Assembly: GCA_023423405.1 (NCBI GenBank)
Contig: JAFAFR010000037.1
Span: 248,001 to 312,000 of the forward strand
Direction of reading: 5' to 3'
From: Bacteroidota bacterium
Lineage (GTDB): Bacteria > Bacteroidota > Bacteroidia > Chitinophagales > Chitinophagaceae
DNA: 64,000 bases
Of the stretch, positions 31,874 through 39,351 are shown piece by piece (position 1 is the stretch's first letter; each line of letters starts with the position of its first letter). The notes beneath the pieces are model-generated. The model saw only the letters and a program-made list of their open reading frames with translations. It searched no databases and was not told the DNA's origin. Both the position numbers and the translations under genes were made by a program.

Positions 31874-33244
31874 CTAATTGCCCCGCGGAAAATGCTGCAG
31901 GCTTACGAGTTTCGCAGGCAGCGGGCTGCTGTTCCAATGATCGTGAATCGCCAGGGCTGCCCCCAGCGCTGTTCCCTGTGGCGTGGACGCGGCCATTACT
32001 TCCTTACCAGGAAAGGCTTCGCTTAACAATTGCATGAACCATTGGTTGCGGCTAAAGCCGCCATCCACCAGGATCTTCCCGGCGCCTTCACTTCCTGTTA
32101 TCTGGCGGATGCTGCAAGCCTGCTGCAACAGGATGTCTTCCATCAGGCAGCGGTAGGCAGCCGTGACGTCTGCAAATTGTGATAGCCCGCGCAGCGCAAA
32201 CAGACTCGGTTGTACGCCGCCGTTATAAACGAAACGCAATCGCTCTTCCTGTCCTATACTATTACCGGGCGCATAAGGAAGCTGTTGGTAAAAAGAAGGT
32301 TGCAGCAAAAAATGGGCGGCGATTCTTTTTACCTGTTCATCGTGATCATGGCCGGCAAACAGCATAGATGCCTTCACCGGGTTTCCGCGGAAAGAAAGGT
32401 AATCCAGGCAGCCCTGCGCCAGTTCGTCCGCCGTGGGCAAGCTGTGGTTGAAGGGATTGAGGCTGATGGACCAGGTGCCGGTGGACACTACAATAAATGG
32501 TTCCTCCAGTTGCAGCAGGTAGGGAACAAGGGCAGCCGAACTGTCGTGCAGCCCGGAGCCCACGCGAATCTCCCGTCCGTACAGGCTTATCGGAAGCGAC
32601 AGCCTGTCACCGCTGGCCGGCGGCAGTTTCTGCAATATATCCTCTTCGCTTAACCATGCATGGTATTCCTTCCTGCGAAAATCCCAGAGCCCAGTATGGC
32701 AACCGAGGGTGGTAAGTTCTGCCGCGCGTGCACCGGTGAGCAGGTAATGGAGGTATTGCGGGAAGTGCAGCGAACATTGGATCCGTTCAAACAGTTCGGG
32801 GCGCTCCTGCTTCAGCCAGTACAATTGCAGGCCAGTGTTGAGGTGCCCGGTGAAGGGCGTGGCGGTTTCGGTTCCGATCCTCGCTGCGCCGCCATAGGTT
32901 TCGAGGAAACGGTTCAGCAAGTAGGCAGGATAGGGTTTGAGATAATTATAAAGCGGCGCTATGCGACGGCCCTGCTCATCGAGATGCAGGAGCGAAGCAC
33001 CATAGGTAGAAAAATTGACCGCTCTCAGGTTAAAGTGCCTGGAAGCGGTCAATCGCTGGATACCCTGCCGCACCCATGCTTCGATGGCTTCGATGACATC
33101 GCAGGGGAAGCCTTCCTCATCAGGTATTTCATCTACCCGGATGCTTTCTTCCAGCACTGGCTGGTAGGCCTCATCGAAGACCAGCAGCTTTTTGTTGGTC
33201 TTGCCGATATCGAAAATCGCCACTACATCCGGTACAGCAGGCAT
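31874..33244 (-). CDS. FGGY family carbohydrate kinase
   Basis: The protein has 456 residues from MPAVPDVVAIFDIGKTNKK (33244). The 16-codon upstream extension (33292) would overlap the RtcB gene. FGGY kinases phosphorylate sugars such as xylulose, rhamnulose, fuculose or glycerol. The phosphate-1 loop DIGKTNKKLLVFD, the middle block GSGLHDSSAALVPYL, the ATP-site motif VVSTGTWSISLNP, and KILVDGGFSRNQWFMQLL near the end fit the family. It is not a close match to classic xylulokinase. Given the GH78 and GH95 genes further on, a deoxysugar (rhamnulose or fuculose) is possible, but the substrate is not proven. It follows rtcB by 25 bp on the same strand. Confidence 0.88.
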   Translation of the reverse strand: MPAVPDVVAIFDIGKTNKKLLVFDEAYQPVLEESIRVDEIPDEEGFPCDVIEAIEAWVRQGIQRLTASRHFNLRAVNFSTYGASLLHLDEQGRRIAPLYNYLKPYPAYLLNRFLETYGGAARIGTETATPFTGHLNTGLQLYWLKQERPELFERIQCSLHFPQYLHYLLTGARAAELTTLGCHTGLWDFRRKEYHAWLSEEDILQKLPPASGDRLSLPISLYGREIRVGSGLHDSSAALVPYLLQLEEPFIVVSTGTWSISLNPFNHSLPTADELAQGCLDYLSFRGNPVKASMLFAGHDHDEQVKRIAAHFLLQPSFYQQLPYAPGNSIGQEERLRFVYNGGVQPSLFALRGLSQFADVTAAYRCLMEDILLQQACSIRQITGSEGAGKILVDGGFSRNQWFMQLLSEAFPGKEVMAASTPQGTALGAALAIHDHWNSSPLPAKLVSLQHFPRGN

Positions 33245-33269
33245 ATCGCAGGTTATTTGGGGCAATATA

Positions 33270-34454
33270 TTAAATCCTGCTCTTGCTGCCATCCATCCTC
33301 ACCAGCTTTGGCGTGAACCGCCCTACGGTGGAGAGCAGGGCCTCCTGCGACTGCATTACCCGTTCGATGTTCTTATACGCAAAAGGAGCTTCATCCACGC
33401 CGCCTCCAATGAGCTTCACGCCACACCTAAGGAGCTCCTTGCGCATACTGCTGGCTGTTATAGACTGCGTAGCTTCGCGCCGGCTCATCTTTCTGCCGGC
33501 GCCGTGCGAGGCAGAATTCACGGCAGCCGTTTCTCCCCTGCCTTTGACGATAAAACCATCGGCGGTCATGGAGCCGGGAATGATTCCCAACACATCTTTC
33601 CCTGCGGGAGTGGCACCCTTGCGGTGTACGATCAGGTCACGGCCTTCGAGTTTTTCCTTCCACGCAAAATTGTGGTGGTTCTCCACACGCACCAGCGCGC
33701 GTTCCTTCAATCGCTTCGCGATCTTGTTGTGCATCACCTCATGACAGGCCGCTGCATAGTTGCCCGCCAGGTTCATGGCCAGCCAGTACTCCTGTCCCGC
33801 TTCCTCGCTGAGCGAAAGCCAGGCCAGGTTCTTCACCTCCTGCGACAGGCGCCGGAGTCCAATCGCCAGCTTCGTATAATGCTGGGCGATATGCGCACCC
33901 AGCGCACGCGAACCACTGTGCGTAAGGAAGCCGAGGTATTCGCCGGCAGGCAGGCCCAGCACGGCATCGGGTGCTGCAATTTTTACCACACCGAATTCTG
34001 CAAAATGGTTGCCCGAACCCGAAGTACCCAGTTGCTTCCAGGCACGCGCATGGAGCTTCTTAAGGATGGGCAGGTCCCCAAACAGGGGATCTTCCATCAC
34101 TGCATGATGAGCCGCCCGCTCAAATTGGGCGCCGCTGCCAAACAGTGTGGCTTCTTCCAGCTCACGGAGGTACCATCCTTCCCTGGCTTTCAGGTCGGCG
34201 GGGGCAACGCCGAACACGCTGAGGCACATGCGGCAGCCGATGTCCACCCCCACGCCATAGGGAATGACGGCATTGTCGACGGCCAGCACGCCACCTATCG
34301 GCAACCCATAACCGCTGTGTGCATCGGGCATAAGGGCGCCGGCTACGCTCACCGGCAGTTTCGCTGCCTGGTACATTTGGTGCAGCGCCGCTTCTTCAAT
34401 CTGTTCCGGCCCGAATACGTTGAAGGGAATGCCGGAACTATATCTTGTTTCCAT
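33270..34454 (-). CDS. rtcB: RNA-splicing ligase RtcB
   Basis: This 394-residue protein is an RtcB ligase, which joins RNA 2',3'-cyclic phosphate (or 3'-phosphate) ends to 5'-OH ends in a GTP- and Mn2+-dependent reaction. It acts in RNA repair or tRNA splicing. Metal and catalytic residues are visible: MPDAHSGYGLPIGG (42-55), VDIGCRMC (C74), GTSGSGNHFAEF, and SHGAGRKMSR with H317 as the likely guanylylated histidine. It follows the AAA ATPase gene by 11 bp. The usual bacterial partners RtcA, archease or RtcR are absent from the window; here the neighbour is a BCS1-like AAA protein. The substrate RNA is unknown. Confidence 0.94.
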   Translation of the reverse strand: METRYSSGIPFNVFGPEQIEEAALHQMYQAAKLPVSVAGALMPDAHSGYGLPIGGVLAVDNAVIPYGVGVDIGCRMCLSVFGVAPADLKAREGWYLRELEEATLFGSGAQFERAAHHAVMEDPLFGDLPILKKLHARAWKQLGTSGSGNHFAEFGVVKIAAPDAVLGLPAGEYLGFLTHSGSRALGAHIAQHYTKLAIGLRRLSQEVKNLAWLSLSEEAGQEYWLAMNLAGNYAAACHEVMHNKIAKRLKERALVRVENHHNFAWKEKLEGRDLIVHRKGATPAGKDVLGIIPGSMTADGFIVKGRGETAAVNSASHGAGRKMSRREATQSITASSMRKELLRCGVKLIGGGVDEAPFAYKNIERVMQSQEALLSTVGRFTPKLVRMDGSKSRI

Positions 34455-34465
34455 GTTGTCTGTTT

Positions 34466-35542
34466 TTATCCCAGCAGGGACGCATGTGAGCGAAACCCAA
34501 TGGGATTTGTTCTTGTTGTTGTTTCTTCTTTTTCGCCCGGGTTGGCCAGCTCGGCCAGCGTCATCGGGCGGGTAATGGTTGCCGTTAGCCCAAGGTGGTC
34601 GCTGAGCCGTTGCGCTTTTTCAATTGGCAGTTTCCCGAATTCGTACCGTGCGATCAGCCTGCCTTTGCGAAGCAGGGCGGGGTCCACCTGCGCCAATGCA
34701 TTGTTGAAAGTGCAGATCAACTGTACATTCAGGAAGTCGGCCAGCAGCCCATCGGAGATGTTCAGCAGGTTCGATACGGCAGAAGAATGGCTCTGCCGGC
34801 GATCCATGATGATGTTTTCCGCATCTTCCACCACCAGAACGGTATTGGGGTTATCCACCAGCAACTCGATGAACTCCGGGTTCACGAGATTGCCCGCAAT
34901 GGTGGGCGAAAGGAACAGCACCCGTTTCCTGATCTTTCCTACCAGGTAACGGAGATAGCTGGTTTTACCGGTTCCGGGCAGGCCATGCAGCAGCACGATT
35001 CCTTTGTCGTTTTTCCTTCGCAGGCGCGACTGGATGAGCTGGTTCACCGGGGCAAAATCGTCCGGGTAAAAGAGCCCTGTATCAAGCGTTGTCCTTTTGA
35101 TCTCCATGGCTTTCAGCGCAAGGCCTCCGCGTTCCTGCACAATCAGGTTGATTTCCAGCGGCTGCCGGCGCTGGCGAACCTTAAAAGGCAGAACGGTTTC
35201 GACGATCGCATTCAGCAATTCCTCATTTGTTCCACTGTGAAGGATATCGCAGGAGCAGCCGTCGAGTTCGATGGCCACTTCATCCCTGAAAAGCAGGATG
35301 GTGTTATCAAACGCAAAACTCTTTTTACTACGCATGTACCAGCGCCGCTGGTGGATATCGCTGATCTGTGTAGCGAACTGTTGCTTCAGCGCTTCAAAAG
35401 CTTTTTCACCGTCCACATTGTTGATATAGTGGTTGCTGGGCAGCCGGTTAAAGGCCAGCAGGTACAGCACCTGTACGTCGAGATAGGTATTTCCGAAGAG
35501 CGTGTTCGCCTGGATCACGCCCTGGTTGAATAAATTGTCCAT
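34466..35542 (-). CDS. AAA ATPase, BCS1-like, paired with rtcB
   Basis: The protein has 358 residues from MDNLFNQGV (35542); the frame stays open to a GTG at 35641, which has no support. The first 160 residues are a non-recognised mixed region. The AAA module spans about 165-325: Walker A GLPGTGKT (187-194), Walker B VLVVED (235-240), sensor 1 TFNN (N280), and the arginine-finger-like DPALLRKGRL (287-296). This ATPase type resembles BCS1/FtsH-like AAA proteins used for remodelling. It lies 11 bp upstream of rtcB and is likely co-transcribed with it, so it may remodel the RNA-repair target or control the ligase (inference). No own consensus promoter is seen just before it; a small terminator-bearing unit lies upstream. 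Confidence 0.85.
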   Translation of the reverse strand: MDNLFNQGVIQANTLFGNTYLDVQVLYLLAFNRLPSNHYINNVDGEKAFEALKQQFATQISDIHQRRWYMRSKKSFAFDNTILLFRDEVAIELDGCSCDILHSGTNEELLNAIVETVLPFKVRQRRQPLEINLIVQERGGLALKAMEIKRTTLDTGLFYPDDFAPVNQLIQSRLRRKNDKGIVLLHGLPGTGKTSYLRYLVGKIRKRVLFLSPTIAGNLVNPEFIELLVDNPNTVLVVEDAENIIMDRRQSHSSAVSNLLNISDGLLADFLNVQLICTFNNALAQVDPALLRKGRLIARYEFGKLPIEKAQRLSDHLGLTATITRPMTLAELANPGEKEETTTRTNPIGFRSHASLLG

Positions 35543-35670
35543 TGTATAAATGGTTGTGATTGATTTTTTACCGATGGCACACGCGTTTTCTGTTCCCTGC
35601 AAAAAGAAGTCTTGCACAGGGATTGCATCGCCTTGCGACACAAAAACGCAAATGCTGTTTACAGCGGGAA

Positions 35671-35698
35671 TAAAAAACCCCGCGGTGATGGCGGGGTT
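35671..35698 (-). terminator. Rho-independent terminator upstream of the AAA-rtcB genes
   Basis: AACCCCGC (35676-35683 on the plus strand) and GCGGGGTT (35691-35698) form a perfect 8-bp stem with a 7-nt loop. On the minus strand it is followed by a run of T (35671-35677). It lies 20 bp after the stop of a 31-codon ORF and about 130 bp before the AAA gene start. Confidence 0.85.
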
Positions 35699-35718
35699 AT
35701 ATCATCAGGAACTGAAGT

Positions 35719-35814
35719 TCAGATCTCCGATAACCACAACGCCCAGCCCTTACCGGGTAAGCCTTTCAGGCCCAACCGGGGATCGCTGATAAAATGATGT
35801 GATAGCTGGCGCAT
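35719..35814 (-). CDS. Possible 31-residue peptide or leader ORF
   Basis: An ATG at 35814 opens a 31-codon frame ending TGA at 35719-35721. It begins MRQLSHHF and ends GKGWALWLSEI, with two Trp near the end. It has a good Bacteroidota promoter just upstream (35836-35866), an A-rich leader (CTAAAACAAAATC before the ATG) and a perfect terminator 20 bp downstream. The unit is therefore self-contained, about 160 nt. It could be a small free peptide, a leader peptide controlling the AAA-rtcB genes, or the body of a small RNA with a chance ORF. The 76-codon frame reaching 35949 runs through the promoter and is not preferred. No known family is recognised. Confidence 0.5.
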   Translation of the reverse strand: MRQLSHHFISDPRLGLKGLPGKGWALWLSEI

Positions 35815-35835
35815 ATGATTTTGTTTTAGCAGTTG

Positions 35836-35866
35836 CAAAGGTGCAATTGTTTTTTTAATCGTGCAA
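35836..35866 (-). promoter_or_regulatory. Promoter of the small peptide/leader unit
   Basis: On the minus strand TTG (35866-35864), 20 bp and CACCTTTG (35843-35836) fit the Bacteroidota -33/-7 pattern (TTG-N20-TAnnTTTG with one mismatch). Transcription would start near 35828, about 14 nt before the ATG at 35814. Confidence 0.65.
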
Positions 35867-36036
35867 TGAGATGGTGAAAATATTTTTTTCAACCTGCCGG
35901 GCGGTCCGACCGGGCCGATGATGGTCCCGGTCGTAACCACGGGCAGCAACAGGATAAGGTTCTCTCATCAGATAAGGTCACCTGTTATGGTTTTTCGGAA
36001 TTACCCGGATGTTGCAGCAAATGAAAAAAAAGGAAC

Positions 36037-36058
36037 TGGTTCAAAAAACCGTGTTTTT
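36037..36058. repeat. A-tract repeat copy 1
   Basis: TGGTTCAAAAAACCGTG followed by TTTTT. Copy 3 at 36193-36215 shares TGGTyyAAAAAAyCGTG plus a T-run; copy 2 is partial. Confidence 0.65.
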
Positions 36059-36095
36059 CTCCCATGCCGCTTTCCAAAAAAATGCTTATGAGGAT

Positions 36096-36114
36096 TGGTT
36101 CAAAAAAAAGCATT
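36096..36114. repeat. A-tract repeat copy 2 (partial)
   Basis: TGGTTCAAAAAAAAGCATT shares the first 12 bases with copy 1 and then diverges. Its AAGCATT end is the inverted partner of AATGCTT near 36082. Confidence 0.5.
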
Positions 36115-36192
36115 CCCCCCTGTAATGCAAGCCGGTACTGCATCCGGACCCGGCAGGCAGGCCAGGGCGTTTACCCGAAGAAATTTTCCCGC

Positions 36193-36215
36193 TGGTCTAA
36201 AAAATCGTGTTTTTT
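36193..36215. repeat. A-tract repeat copy 3
   Basis: TGGTCTAAAAAATCGTG followed by six T. The A6/T6 arms around TCGTG can fold as a short hairpin, as in copy 1. Confidence 0.6.
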
Positions 36216-36320
36216 GTAAAAAAATCTGGACAGGCAGGCTGGGGCACCGCATTCGAGCCTGTTTTCCTGCGCCTCTGCGCAAAAAAGGAAGGGTGGAAAA
36301 GAAAAATACCAAAGAAAACT

Positions 36321-37685
36321 TTACGGTTTTACATAAATGAGTTTACCCTGCTGCACTACCGCGCGGATGGCCCTGGTATGGCGGATATCTTCCAGCGGGT
36401 TGCCATCGAGCAACAGGAAATCGGCCGCCATGCCTTTTTCCAGGCGGCCACTGAAAGCACCCGGAAAAAGCATTTCCCGCGCGCCCATGGTAGCGGCCCG
36501 CAATGCCGCAGCGGGTGTAAGCCCCGCCTCTGTCATCAACTGCAGCTCGAGGTGTTCGCCAAAGCCCTGCGCCCGGATGGGCAGGGCCCCGGAATCGGTC
36601 CCCAGGCAAACGGGAATCCCCGCCGCGGCAAGGCGCCGCAGGTTCTGCCGCGCTATTTCCAACCCGCGCAGGTTGCGCTGGTACTGGCTGCCCTGTTGCA
36701 CCGACACCCGGAAACTATCGGAACGGATCATCTCATAAACGCCCGGTTCCAGGGAGCGAATGAAGCTGCTGTCGCCCATCCAGGAAGGCGTTCCGGCATA
36801 AGCCACGGCAAAAGCGTCGAGGGTGAGCGTTGGGATCAGTATGGTCTTTGCCGCTTTCATGCGACGGATAAAATAGTCGTCCACCAGGCTGTCACGAATG
36901 CTGTGTCCCAGCACATCAATGCCCGCATCCACCAGGCGCCGCGCATCTGCCAGGTAGTATACATGGGCCACCACTTTCTGCCCGTGTTGATGAGCACGTT
37001 TTATAATGGCGCCATATATTTCCGGGTCCATTTTTGGCGCACCCGACCCGAAATCATCCACCCATATTTTGATAAACCGAATGCCCATGGCAGCAAGGCT
37101 GTCCACGGCTTTTTCCGCCGCCGCCGGCGTAGCAGGACGAAACAGCCGGTCCATTGGAAAAGCCGCGCCGGGCGCGCCGCCCGGCACACTAAAGCCGTAG
37201 CCCGCCGACAGCATCCGCGCTGCACCCGGCATTCCCTGCTGCAAGGAATCGTACAAACCGTCGTTGAAAAGCAGCGGGTGGTCGGTTCCCATCGACAGCA
37301 CCCCGCGGACACCAAAGCTTGCATAGTGCTGCAACTGCCGCAGGATATTCGCCCGGGTATAATTTTCTGATCTTATAGCAGTGCCCGCCAGCGTGCCCAC
37401 ATGCACATGGGCAGAGTACAGGGACGGTAACAGGAATTTTCCACTTCCATCCAAAACGAAAACGGACTCCCCCGCCGCCAGATCCGTTCCGGTAACCGCC
37501 TTACCCGCAGCCGTTTTCCCGGTAGCTACCACCTTTCCGCCGCGCAGCAGCAGGTCAAAAGGACCTTCTGTTCGCCCGCTGCCCACATCCACCCAGCGCA
37601 CCTGCCGGAGTAAGATGTCCTGCTCCCGGTGATCCCTAGCCGTAAAGGAAAAAAGGAGGAGCAGTATATGCAAAATCTGTTCCAT
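36321..37685 (-). CDS. Secreted metal-dependent amidohydrolase (imidazolonepropionase-like)
   Basis: This 454-residue protein has an N-terminal hydrophobic stretch (MEQILHILLLLFSFTA) that fits a signal peptide. A composite amidohydrolase domain follows. The small beta-sandwich (about 25-80 and the C-terminus MAADFLLLDGNPLEDI) surrounds a TIM barrel. Metal-site residues are AHVHVG (HxH), VVAHVYY and VLGHSI (later His), and LGTDSGALP (catalytic Asp). Relatives include imidazolonepropionase-like and prolidase-like enzymes; the substrate is not predictable. It lies alone, read leftward into the non-coding region before the AAA gene, and divergent from the kinase cluster. Confidence 0.87.
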   Translation of the reverse strand: MEQILHILLLLFSFTARDHREQDILLRQVRWVDVGSGRTEGPFDLLLRGGKVVATGKTAAGKAVTGTDLAAGESVFVLDGSGKFLLPSLYSAHVHVGTLAGTAIRSENYTRANILRQLQHYASFGVRGVLSMGTDHPLLFNDGLYDSLQQGMPGAARMLSAGYGFSVPGGAPGAAFPMDRLFRPATPAAAEKAVDSLAAMGIRFIKIWVDDFGSGAPKMDPEIYGAIIKRAHQHGQKVVAHVYYLADARRLVDAGIDVLGHSIRDSLVDDYFIRRMKAAKTILIPTLTLDAFAVAYAGTPSWMGDSSFIRSLEPGVYEMIRSDSFRVSVQQGSQYQRNLRGLEIARQNLRRLAAAGIPVCLGTDSGALPIRAQGFGEHLELQLMTEAGLTPAAALRAATMGAREMLFPGAFSGRLEKGMAADFLLLDGNPLEDIRHTRAIRAVVQQGKLIYVKP

Positions 37686-37760
37686 GGTAAATGTTCAGGT
37701 TGATCAGGTTGTGGACTCTTTTACACGGTCGGCAGGCTTCATTTCCAGGCAGTTATTCCT

Positions 37761-37768
37761 TAGGTTTG
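37761..37768 (+). promoter_or_regulatory. -7 box for the signalling cluster
   Basis: TAGGTTTG matches TAnnTTTG exactly, 4 bp before the ATG at 37773. The leader would be almost absent. No TTTG is seen at -33. Confidence 0.4.
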
Positions 37769-37772
37769 TCCA

Positions 37773-39347
37773 ATGATCCTCATTGTTGACGACAAAAAGG
37801 AAAACATCTTCAGTCTCAGGTCCCTGCTGGAAATCCACGGGTTCAAAGTGGACAGCGCCAGTTCGGGAGAAGAAGCTTTGAAAAAGATACTAAAGAATTC
37901 CTATTTCCTGATCATACTTGACGTGCAAATGCCTGGAATGGACGGTTTCGAAGTAGCGGAAGCGATATCAGGATCCAGCACGGTAAAAGACATCCCGATC
38001 GTTTTCCTTAGCGCCGTTAATACCGATAAAAAATTCATCACGCGTGGATACCGGTCGGGTGGTATCGATTACGTCGCAAAACCCATTGACCCCGATCTGC
38101 TGCTGTTGAAAGTAAAAACATTTTACACGCTCTATTCCCAAAAAAAGGAACTGGCCGATATGCAGGCCTCCCTGCAGGAAGAGATCGAATACCGTCGCAA
38201 AGCAGAAGACCGGCTGCAGGAATCCTTTGAAGAACTGCGTTCCGTCCTGGAATCCATTCCACAGATCGCTTTCACGGCCTCCAACACCGGCAAGATCGAA
38301 TACGTGAATCATCTCTGGTTCGAGTTTGCAACAGACCGGAACAGCTTTCCCGATACCCACCCCAATGACATCCCTGCCGTTACGGCCCTGGAGCAGGCCA
38401 TTGCAGGCGGAGAAACCGTTACAGTAGAATGCCGCATCAAAGAGCGGAAGAGCGGTAACTTCCGCTATCACCAACTAACGATAACGCCTGTCCGAAAAGA
38501 CAATACCATCGTAAAATGGGTGGGCGTTTTTGCCGATATCCATACTCAGCGCATGACCAACCAGTTGCTGGAGACCATGGTGGTGGAAAGAACTTTTGAA
38601 CTTCAGCAGGCCAATGCAGAGCTGGCCTTCCGCAACAATGAACTCGAACAGTTTGCCTTTGTTACCTCCCACGACCTGAACGAACCCCTGCGGAAGATCA
38701 AGGTATTCGGAGATCTGCTCCGCGGAAAATTTCTCGCAAACATACCCGAGGCGCAAACCTATATGGACAAAATTGCCAGGTCGTCCACCCGTATGTCGGA
38801 ACTCATCGAAGGGCTCAACCTGTACTCACGGCTGGATATAGCCGAAGCCATGGAAATGGTAGACCTGAATCTTGTCATCAACGGTATCCTATCCGACCTT
38901 GAACTGGTAATACAGGAGAAGAATGCTTCGATAACGGTTGGGGAATTGCCCACTGTTCCTGGCATTCCCGGACAACTCCGCCTGGTGTTCCAGAACCTGC
39001 TCAGCAACGCCATCAAATTTTCGCGGAAAGACGAACAGCCCCAAATCAGCATCAACGCCCAGCAGGTATCCCAGCCGGATGCCGAAGGGCTGCAGGATCC
39101 CCAAGGCCGCTATGTAAGGATACTGGTAAAAGACAATGGTATTGGCTTCGACGAACAATACCTGGGAAGGATATTCTCTGTTTTCCAGCGCCTGCATACC
39201 AAGGATGCCTATGAAGGCAGCGGCATCGGGCTGTCGATCGTCAAAAAGATAACTGAGAAACACCAGGGCTTTATCACTGCCCGCAGCAGGGAAGGCGAAG
39301 GCGCCACTTTTATCCTCATCCTGCCTGTTCAAAAAATAAACGAATGA
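37773..39347 (+). CDS. Response regulator-PAS-histidine kinase hybrid
   Basis: This 524-residue cytosolic protein starts with a receiver domain (1-120; VDD at 5-7, phospho-acceptor D50 in LIILDVQMPG, K103 in YVAKP). A short coiled coil (120-155) and a PAS domain (about 155-260) follow, then a HisKA domain with H300 in FVTSHDLNEPLRKI and an HATPase (about 395-520; N412 in QNLLSNAIKFS; GSGIGLSIVKKI). An N-terminal receiver on a kinase suggests control by an upstream kinase. It leads a cluster of four genes (kinase, hybrid kinase, CheR, CheB) with gaps or overlaps of a few bases. Confidence 0.93.
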   Translation: MILIVDDKKENIFSLRSLLEIHGFKVDSASSGEEALKKILKNSYFLIILDVQMPGMDGFEVAEAISGSSTVKDIPIVFLSAVNTDKKFITRGYRSGGIDYVAKPIDPDLLLLKVKTFYTLYSQKKELADMQASLQEEIEYRRKAEDRLQESFEELRSVLESIPQIAFTASNTGKIEYVNHLWFEFATDRNSFPDTHPNDIPAVTALEQAIAGGETVTVECRIKERKSGNFRYHQLTITPVRKDNTIVKWVGVFADIHTQRMTNQLLETMVVERTFELQQANAELAFRNNELEQFAFVTSHDLNEPLRKIKVFGDLLRGKFLANIPEAQTYMDKIARSSTRMSELIEGLNLYSRLDIAEAMEMVDLNLVINGILSDLELVIQEKNASITVGELPTVPGIPGQLRLVFQNLLSNAIKFSRKDEQPQISINAQQVSQPDAEGLQDPQGRYVRILVKDNGIGFDEQYLGRIFSVFQRLHTKDAYEGSGIGLSIVKKITEKHQGFITARSREGEGATFILILPVQKINE

Positions 39348-39351
39348 CCGG

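Larger units (their letters stand above)
35867..36320. other. Non-coding region with short A/T-tract repeats
   Basis: About 450 bp without a credible gene. It holds a GACCGGG/CCCGGTC inverted repeat (35908-35914 with 35926-35932), then three related A-tract repeats (36037-36058, 36096-36114, 36193-36215), and an AATGCTT/AAGCATT inverted pair around 36082-36113. Base composition drops to A/T runs compared with the genes around it. Frames in this stretch have low-complexity translations and are not supported. Confidence 0.6.

Noticed and set aside
35815..35949. Longer, 76-codon version of the small ORF
   Set aside because: Its first 45 codons run across the promoter at 35836-35866, so only the 31-codon part can be in the predicted transcript.
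36001..36320. Possible CRISPR-like or terminator array from the A-tract repeats
   Set aside because: Only three imperfect copies with irregular spacing and no cas genes; reported as simple repeats instead.
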